Origin: Acidobacteriaceae bacterium
GTDB taxonomy: Bacteria; Acidobacteriota; Terriglobia; Terriglobales; Acidobacteriaceae
NCBI GenBank assembly: GCA_030039895.1
Contig: JASHUR010000256.1
Span: forward strand, 1 to 9,258
Length of the DNA: 9,258 nucleotides
Direction: 5' to 3'
Position 1 is the stretch's first letter. Each line of letters begins with the position of its first letter. This document shows positions 6,101-9,258 of this stretch, piece after piece. The position numbers were made by a program, and so were the translations under genes. The notes under the pieces are model-generated. The model saw nothing but the letters and a program-made list of their open reading frames with translations. It was not told the origin of the DNA and ran no database searches.

Positions 6101-7914
6101 ATCCCGGCGAACGTCGGAGCTGCAGCGGAGGTTCCGCCAACTCCGCTGATCTGAACGAGATTACTTCCGGAAGCAGGCTGGCAGTCTGCGTCGACTGCAC
6201 AAATGGGATAGTAGCTATAATTCAATCCGTCTGCAGCGAAAAGCGACACATCAGGAACGTCCCTGGCGCTATCGTTGGGTACGCCAGTGCCGGTCTGCCA
6301 TGCAGGCTTTGGATATCCGGCTGTACACGCGCTATAGGCTCCCGTACTGGTATTTACCGTCCCCGTCGCACAATTGCTCGCGCCACCTCCACCACCGGCA
6401 ATGGTTGTAGCCGTCGATCCTGAGATAGCCGTGTAGTAATTGACTATGTTCAGCCCGTACTGACTGTCGTTCCACGGCTGCTCGGGAACTGGGGTCTTGA
6501 GCGAAACGGTCGGATTTTGCGACGCGGTCGTATTCCAGTAGTTGGCAATGCTTGCGCCGCCGGTGGCGTAGTCGCTGTAATAAAAGTCGGTCCCGCCAAC
6601 GGCAACGTCGTAGGGCGTAGAGGCAAACCCGTTCACAGCCAGACCGTTGACAGCATAATACTGCGTGTTGTCGTCATCGCATCCTGCCGAGCCGGAATCG
6701 CCGGACGAAACCATAACCGTAATTCCCTGCGCGGCCGCCTGCTCCCAAAGGTCATTCAGAAAGACATTGCTGCTGCCAATCTCTGCTTCGCAGGCGCCAA
6801 AGCTCAGCGACATCACGGGAGCCAGATTACCGAAAACCGCATGTTCCGCCGCCAGAACCAGGCCCGATTCAAGCGCCGTATCCGCACCAATCACAAGATC
6901 GATGGTTGCATCCGGAGCAACAGCGCCCGACCATTCCGTGTCGAGATAAGCCTCAACGGAGTCGTAGTTAGGGCCATCGGGATTATTGATTCCATCGACC
7001 CCGGGGTCATTCCCGTCAATGATCACCTGCGGCGGGTTCGCAGACAGCCCAAACAGAGTGCGAAACTGGTTGACCAGGTAAACGTTAATATTCGAGTCAT
7101 TGATGATGGCAATCGTCTGCCCAGCGCCATTGAGACCCGACGAAGCTGATGGCAAATCGTACTGCACCGCAAAGTCGCTCGGAGCGAGAACGAAGGATAC
7201 ACCGGAGCTGGTGCCATAAGTCCACTCAGGAGTCGCCTGACCGGTCTTCACGTCATACTTCGCCTTGCCCAGATACCGTGCCTGCGACTTGATCGGGAAG
7301 TCATTCAGAGAGACGAACCCGCCAAATACTGGCGCCAGCGCCGAAGGTATCTCCGGATTGGCCGCATTGGCATAGTGAATCTGGCCATTGACCATGTACT
7401 TGTGAATCTGCGTATGAAATGCCGTTCGGAACTGCGCCACACTGCCCGACATTTCCAGAACCTGCCGCCCGGGATCGATCTTGCCGACGCTAAAGCCTTG
7501 CGACTCCAGCCATGCTTCGATCGTTGACACATCCTGGTCGGACGGACCGAACTCGGCACCGAACTGCGCCGGCGTAAGCCACTTGTGGTAGTTCGCCGAG
7601 CCGGGGGTAAGCTGCTCCTCGATCAACTGCTTCAGCGCCGCCTCCTGTGCCGCGCTGCGCTTGAACACAACCTGGATCCGGTTGAGCGGCATGCTGTCGG
7701 GCGCCGCGCCGCGGTCGTTGGCAGCAGTGGCCAACGGATGCACCGTCCCTTTGAGAACGACCAGAGAATTGTTGTCGATCGGCTGCGTAATCCTTGTCTT
7801 TACCAGCGTGGAAGTTGTCTGGGCCGATAGCAGAGCGGAAGGCAACACACTGACTATGGCTGATACGGCAATCAGAGGGGCAATTATGCGTAGAAATTTC
7901 GTGATCATGGCCAT
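3193..7914 (-). CDS. Secreted S53 (sedolisin/kumamolisin) peptidase with Ig-like array and C-terminal membrane hairpin
   Basis: A 1573-residue exported acid-type serine-carboxyl peptidase; residues are numbered from ATG 7914. Residues 1-31 form a Sec signal peptide (basic start, hydrophobic core, probable cut after LLSA). Residues about 50-210 are the pro-kumamolisin activation domain, expected to block the enzyme until self-cleaved at low pH. Residues about 235-702 are the catalytic domain: E321 and D325 (ExxxD), oxyanion D406 in SSGDSGS, nucleophile S596 in GGTSAAAP, and calcium ligands D636, G683, G685 and D687. All expected residues are present, so an active enzyme is likely. Residues 712-1573 hold about seven Ig-like domains, rich in Thr, Ser and Gly. 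The last is interrupted by a two-helix hairpin, Cys1530 and a poly-Gly linker. The protein thus appears tethered to a membrane or cell surface, perhaps for degrading external protein. It is transcribed alone, with its own promoter and terminator. A second ATG at 7908 has the better ribosome binding site. Confidence 0.93.
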   Translation of the reverse strand: MAMITKFLRIIAPLIAVSAIVSVLPSALLSAQTTSTLVKTRITQPIDNNSLVVLKGTVHPLATAANDRGAAPDSMPLNRIQVVFKRSAAQEAALKQLIEEQLTPGSANYHKWLTPAQFGAEFGPSDQDVSTIEAWLESQGFSVGKIDPGRQVLEMSGSVAQFRTAFHTQIHKYMVNGQIHYANAANPEIPSALAPVFGGFVSLNDFPIKSQARYLGKAKYDVKTGQATPEWTYGTSSGVSFVLAPSDFAVQYDLPSASSGLNGAGQTIAIINDSNINVYLVNQFRTLFGLSANPPQVIIDGNDPGVDGINNPDGPNYDSVEAYLDTEWSGAVAPDATIDLVIGADTALESGLVLAAEHAVFGNLAPVMSLSFGACEAEIGSSNVFLNDLWEQAAAQGITVMVSSGDSGSAGCDDDNTQYYAVNGLAVNGFASTPYDVAVGGTDFYYSDYATGGASIANYWNTTASQNPTVSLKTPVPEQPWNDSQYGLNIVNYYTAISGSTATTIAGGGGGASNCATGTVNTSTGAYSACTAGYPKPAWQTGTGVPNDSARDVPDVSLFAADGLNYSYYPICAVDADCQPASGSNLVQISGVGGTSAAAPTFAGIMALVNQKYGRQGQADEVLYPLAKQFPAAFHDVTVGTNAEPCSYSPTSPNCNSVTSPISVTDPNLGPAVEGELSGYSAGTGYDRATGLGSVDANVLINDWNQVKFTSSTVSLTSPTDGASFTHGQSVTFTGSVSGSGSSTPTGDVAIETSSTEAGQQAQGYATLSSGAFSLSTSTLPGGTYDVWANYAGDGSDASAQSAKAQITVSPEASGIYFSVDDVATGYGYGPAISSGATNIPYGTQLILSAQVAPSTQLTAFENCQTGASSTCPTFTAPTGTVTFSDNASAINKAVVNAEGDAEYNAPWAVGSHSVTASYSGDNSYNASTASAITFTIAKDTPQMNLYTAVTTQSGALPGGQQTVLTIQVLNSANLNNESTYNLGYSVPVAAPTGTVTISGFPSGVPTSATLAPGVDYSTTSAAGIATITIPANTAQGTYNVTVSYSGDSNYAAASTSSSIPIQTVGGVATTTAATLTGSISPTTNVTLSGTVTGKSGDAAPSNAGGGILVYAGGYILQEIGLSVPTTGDVSTFSTVLNSQGLLQGSNTITVQYLGDNTYAPSAITLTTPLSNPLSDFSMVPDTTIVPVTEGAAATDTIQLAPVNGFTNAVSFTCKAPAGITCSLNPTSYTFSGGASTTTLTLNAGSSATNGSNNILVTGTDSTGKYVHTLSIDADVTGATTPTQGFSITASPTITLTPGATTGNTVGVSVTPSNGFTGNVALTAAVTSSPSGATSPPTLSLSPATVDITGTSALSSSMTITTTSTTTTGDYTITVTGKSGSTTETTTVDLTISKSTFTLTPNPVSLTVSAGATTGNTAPITVTPAGGFTGTVDFTCSVTSSPTGATDLPTCSASSVSITGTSAQTSTLTVSTTAATSGAVQYPLDKFLKAGGGIVVAALLFFGIPARRRSWRTLLIVLLFVGITGFGIGCGSSGGGGGGGGGSSGTTAGAYVLTVTGTSGTTTASTTVNLTVN
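3280..3474 (-). other. Membrane hairpin and poly-Gly insert inside the last Ig-like repeat
   Basis: Residues 1481-1545 of the protease interrupt repeat G. They comprise a short polar lead, a first hydrophobic helix (about 1488-1504), a basic turn ARRRSWR (1506-1512), a second hydrophobic helix (1513-1529), Cys1530, and the linker GSSG(8)GSSG. By the positive-inside rule the basic turn is cytoplasmic. Both ends then lie on the periplasmic side, so the two parts of repeat G can still meet and fold. The second helix plus Cys and Gly/Ser linker resembles a lipoprotein signal (basic, hydrophobic, GIG-C), although position -3 is Gly rather than Leu. Confidence 0.75.
3289..3315 (-). other. Nine-glycine linker encoded by mixed codons
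   Basis: Residues 1534-1542 are nine consecutive glycines, flanked by Ser-Ser on both sides. The codons alternate among GGT, GGC and GGA, so the run is not a perfect nucleotide repeat. It forms a flexible spacer between the membrane hairpin and the final strands of repeat G. Confidence 0.85.
4084..5781 (-). repeat. Array of five upstream Ig-like domains (A-E) of the S53 protease
   Basis: Five diverged beta-sandwich domains follow the catalytic domain: A (residues 712-810), B (812-939), C (941-1064), D (1069-1170) and E (1175-1277). A to D resemble bacterial Ig-like domain 3 (Big_3_5): each has a PTGTVT/PTGDVA or equivalent strand and closes with a YSGD, YAGD or YLGD signature followed by N-Y or similar. 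E belongs with the later F/G type, having a GFTNAVSFTC strand and a second Cys eight residues on. Domains of this sort usually act as spacers or bind carbohydrate or protein at the surface. No ligand can be inferred here. Confidence 0.8.
5809..7212 (-). other. S53 catalytic domain of the protease
   Basis: Residues about 235-702 carry the whole sedolisin active site: E321 and D325 within DSVEAYLDTEWSGAVAPDA, D406 within MVSSGDSGSAGCDD, and S596 within GVGGTSAAAPTFAGIMALVN. The calcium site is visible as FHDV (D636) and GTGYDRATGLG (D687). A Thr/Gly/Ser-rich insertion with five consecutive glycines lies near 498-531. At least eight cysteines in this domain suggest disulfides and fit an exported protein. 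Confidence 0.9.
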
Positions 7915-7917
7915 CCT
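7908..7917 (-). promoter_or_regulatory. Shine-Dalgarno favouring the second ATG of the S53 gene
   Basis: On the minus strand AGGA (7917-7914) stands five bases before the ATG at 7908. The ATG at 7914 overlaps this AGGA and has no site at a useful distance. Translation probably begins at 7908, giving a protein two residues shorter than the longest frame; the signal peptide is unaffected. Confidence 0.55.
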
Positions 7918-7920
7918 GGA

Positions 7921-7949
7921 GTTGCGACTCCGTTAATTCGGTTCGCAAC
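7921..7949 (-). promoter_or_regulatory. 5' leader hairpin just ahead of the S53 start codon
   Basis: A perfect 7-base inverted repeat, GTTGCGA (7949-7943) and TCGCAAC (7927-7921), encloses an inner CCG/CGG pairing around an AATTAA loop with a small asymmetric internal loop. The stem ends only four bases before the AGGA ribosome binding site. It could modulate translation or protect the 5' leader; it has no T-run and lies upstream of the gene, so it is not a terminator. Confidence 0.45.
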
Positions 7950-8018
7950 GCAATCATTAACTAGGTATGACAACCGGACAAAATTACCCCGTCCTTCAGT
8001 ACGGTGCAATTGGCTTTG

Positions 8019-8047
8019 GTTGTATGAGAAGGCTCGAAGCGTGTCAA
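8019..8047 (-). promoter_or_regulatory. Probable sigma70 promoter of the S53 protease gene
   Basis: On the minus strand a perfect -35 box TTGACA (8047-8042) and a -10-like TACAAC (8024-8019, 4 of 6 matches) are spaced by exactly 17 bases. The predicted start near 8012 gives a leader of roughly 100 bases containing the hairpin at 7921-7949. It is the best promoter match in the gap between the acyl-CoA dehydrogenase and the protease. Confidence 0.6.
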
Positions 8048-8132
8048 GCACATTCGTTGGAAGCAAAATGCGCACAATAGTCGACACGCGGAGGAAGGCG
8101 GGCATAAGTTGGCTGCGACCTGCTGGCAGCGA

Positions 8133-8149
8133 TATAGACGCAATCTATA
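8133..8149. promoter_or_regulatory. Perfect 6-5-6 dyad, possible operator
   Basis: TATAGA-CGCAA-TCTATA is a perfect inverted repeat with a 5-base spacer, centred about 95 bases upstream of the protease -35 box and about 50 bases beyond the acyl-CoA dehydrogenase stop. The geometry suits a dimeric helix-turn-helix regulator. The rest of the 7915-8193 gap is AT-rich with no gene, and I see no clear terminator after the dehydrogenase. Confidence 0.3.
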
Positions 8150-8193
8150 AGAATATGTTGCGGCCTAAGTTTAAAAATTTAATACGGCAAATT

Positions 8194-9258
8194 CTACCCC
8201 AGCGGATACCGCCCCAAATCGATGGCTGCACGCGCTACAACCCGGCCCAAAATTACCCCGTTCGCAGGCTCATGCTTGACGAGCCTGCGCAGGATGGCAA
8301 GTCCCATCCGCAACGTGTCCCCCTCCGCAACCGCGGCAATGGTCCGCCGGGCTGCATCTTCAATGGTTGAGAATGCGCCTTCCGCATAGAGCTGGGTCAT
8401 GCTTCGGGCAAGCTCTGCCTTCGCGCCGCTCGCAGTCAGCTTGCGTGCGCGGGCCACAGCCGAGTCCAATGCATAGATTTCAAGAATCATGTCCGCCAAT
8501 GCGGCCATAACCTCTTGTTGATCAGCAAGACCCGCCATGTACTTCTGGCTTGCCGCTCCTGCTGCAAAAAGAAACAGCTTTTTGGCATTGGCCAGCATTC
8601 GCGCTTCCCTTGCAAGGGGGTCGTTCGCGTTTTCATCCGGTGAAAATGAAGCTGGCGCCATCAGCTCATCCATCACTGCCTTGATGGCCGGCAGCAACGG
8701 AAGCTGCCCCGTCATCGCCCGCTTCATCGCAAAGCCGGCAATAATCAACCGGTTGATCTCGTTTGTACCCTCAAAAATGCGGTTGATGCGCGAATCCCGG
8801 TAAGCCCGCTCTGCTGGATACTCCTCAACGTATCCGTAACCCCCATAGATCTGCACCGTGTGGTCTACCACCACGTCCAGCATCTCGCTGCCCCACACCT
8901 TCAAAATGGAGCACTCAATCACATATTCCTCAATGCGCTTTTCGATCTCCCTGGCATCATCGGCTCCAGCCAAAGCCGCATCAATCGCGCCAATGGTCCT
9001 GTACGTCATTGACTCGCCAACATAAATACGCGTCGCCGCATCGGCAATCTTCTGCTGGATCAGTCCAAATTCTGTGATCGACTTGCCGAAGGCCTTGCGG
9101 TCGCGCGCATATTGAATCGCGTTTGCCAGCGAAGTGCGCGCACCTCCAATGCAGGCCGCACCCAGCTTGAATCGCCCAATGTTCAGAATGTTAAACGCAA
9201 TATGGTGGCCCTTGTCCGGCTCGCCCAGAAGGTTCTCCGCGGGGATGCGGCAGTCGTT
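8194..9258 (-). CDS. Acyl-CoA dehydrogenase, VLCAD/FadE-like with C-terminal extension (5' end beyond window)
   Basis: The C-terminal 354 residues of an FAD-dependent acyl-CoA dehydrogenase, which introduces the trans-2 double bond in the first step of fatty acid beta-oxidation. The frame is open from the right edge to TAG at 8194-8196. Family signatures in order are NIGRFKLGAACIGGAR (visible residues about 35-50), the ARDRKAFGKSI flavin-domain segment, VQIYGGYGYVEEYPAERAYRD, and RIFEGTNEINRLI. The Glu of FEGTNEI (codon 8772-8770, visible residue 163) is at the position of the catalytic base of MCAD-type enzymes. About 190 residues follow it, far more than in short- and medium-chain enzymes, matching the VLCAD/ACAD9 and bacterial FadE (about 600-residue) type, where the extension forms an extra helical domain. 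Long-chain substrate preference is an inference. The downstream gap and separate promoter suggest it is the last gene of an operon extending to the right. Confidence 0.9.
   Translation of the reverse strand, partial: NDCRIPAENLLGEPDKGHHIAFNILNIGRFKLGAACIGGARTSLANAIQYARDRKAFGKSITEFGLIQQKIADAATRIYVGESMTYRTIGAIDAALAGADDAREIEKRIEEYVIECSILKVWGSEMLDVVVDHTVQIYGGYGYVEEYPAERAYRDSRINRIFEGTNEINRLIIAGFAMKRAMTGQLPLLPAIKAVMDELMAPASFSPDENANDPLAREARMLANAKKLFLFAAGAASQKYMAGLADQQEVMAALADMILEIYALDSAVARARKLTASGAKAELARSMTQLYAEGAFSTIEDAARRTIAAVAEGDTLRMGLAILRRLVKHEPANGVILGRVVARAAIDLGRYPLG

Noticed and set aside
6517..7149. A 210-codon plus-strand open frame opposite the S53 catalytic domain.
   Set aside because: Antisense to a domain with every catalytic residue intact; its composition is that of a shadow frame.
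8161..8193. AT-rich stretch with an A/T palindrome right after the acyl-CoA dehydrogenase stop, considered as a terminator.
   Set aside because: Only a 5-base A/T stem is possible and there is no GC-rich hairpin, so it is not supportable as a rho-independent terminator.
7978..8266. A 14-base direct repeat, CAAAATTACCCCGT, near 7979 in the gap and near 8251 inside the acyl-CoA dehydrogenase.
   Set aside because: A single 14-base match between two places in 9 kb is close to chance expectation, and one copy is ordinary coding sequence. It is not an attachment site or regulatory repeat on this evidence.

Overview
The window looks like a stretch of chromosome from an acidobacterium, probably class Terriglobia (formerly Acidobacteriia). 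This rests on the moderately high G+C, the large secreted sedolisin-type protease carrying a long Ig-like tail with a terminal two-helix hairpin and poly-glycine linker (an arrangement I associate with Acidobacteriota, from memory), and the mix of genes. All five protein genes lie on the minus strand, so the story reads from right to left. No RNA gene, insertion sequence, prophage or CRISPR array is visible.

Right edge (8194-9258): the C-terminal 354 residues of a VLCAD/FadE-type acyl-CoA dehydrogenase with a long C-terminal extension, running off the window. Next comes a 279-base AT-richer gap (7915-8193). It holds a good sigma70-like promoter (8019-8047), a perfect 17-base dyad further upstream (8133-8149) and a hairpin just in front of the next start codon (7921-7949).

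Centre (3193-7914): one 1573-residue secreted S53 (sedolisin/kumamolisin) peptidase. It has a signal peptide, a pro-kumamolisin activation domain and a catalytic domain with the complete Glu/Asp/Asp/Ser set and calcium site. About seven Ig-like domains follow. The last Ig-like repeat is cut in two by a roughly 65-residue insert: a membrane hairpin with an Arg-rich turn, a Cys, and a nine-glycine linker, after which the missing final strands of the repeat appear. This is the most interesting structure in the window. A rho-independent terminator (3137-3172) follows the gene.

Left part (1-3138): a probable operon of three genes starting from a candidate promoter that overlaps the terminator's T-run. 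In order they are a Spinster-like MFS transporter, a short and somewhat divergent acetyl-CoA carboxylase alpha subunit (accA), and a CPBP-family membrane protein whose ATG overlaps the accA stop (ATGA). The CPBP protein keeps the scaffold of an intramembrane protease but lacks two of the usual active-site residues; its C-terminus is beyond the left edge. The left operon and the acyl-CoA dehydrogenase share a lipid/acyl-CoA theme. The protease between them appears to be an independent transcription unit.
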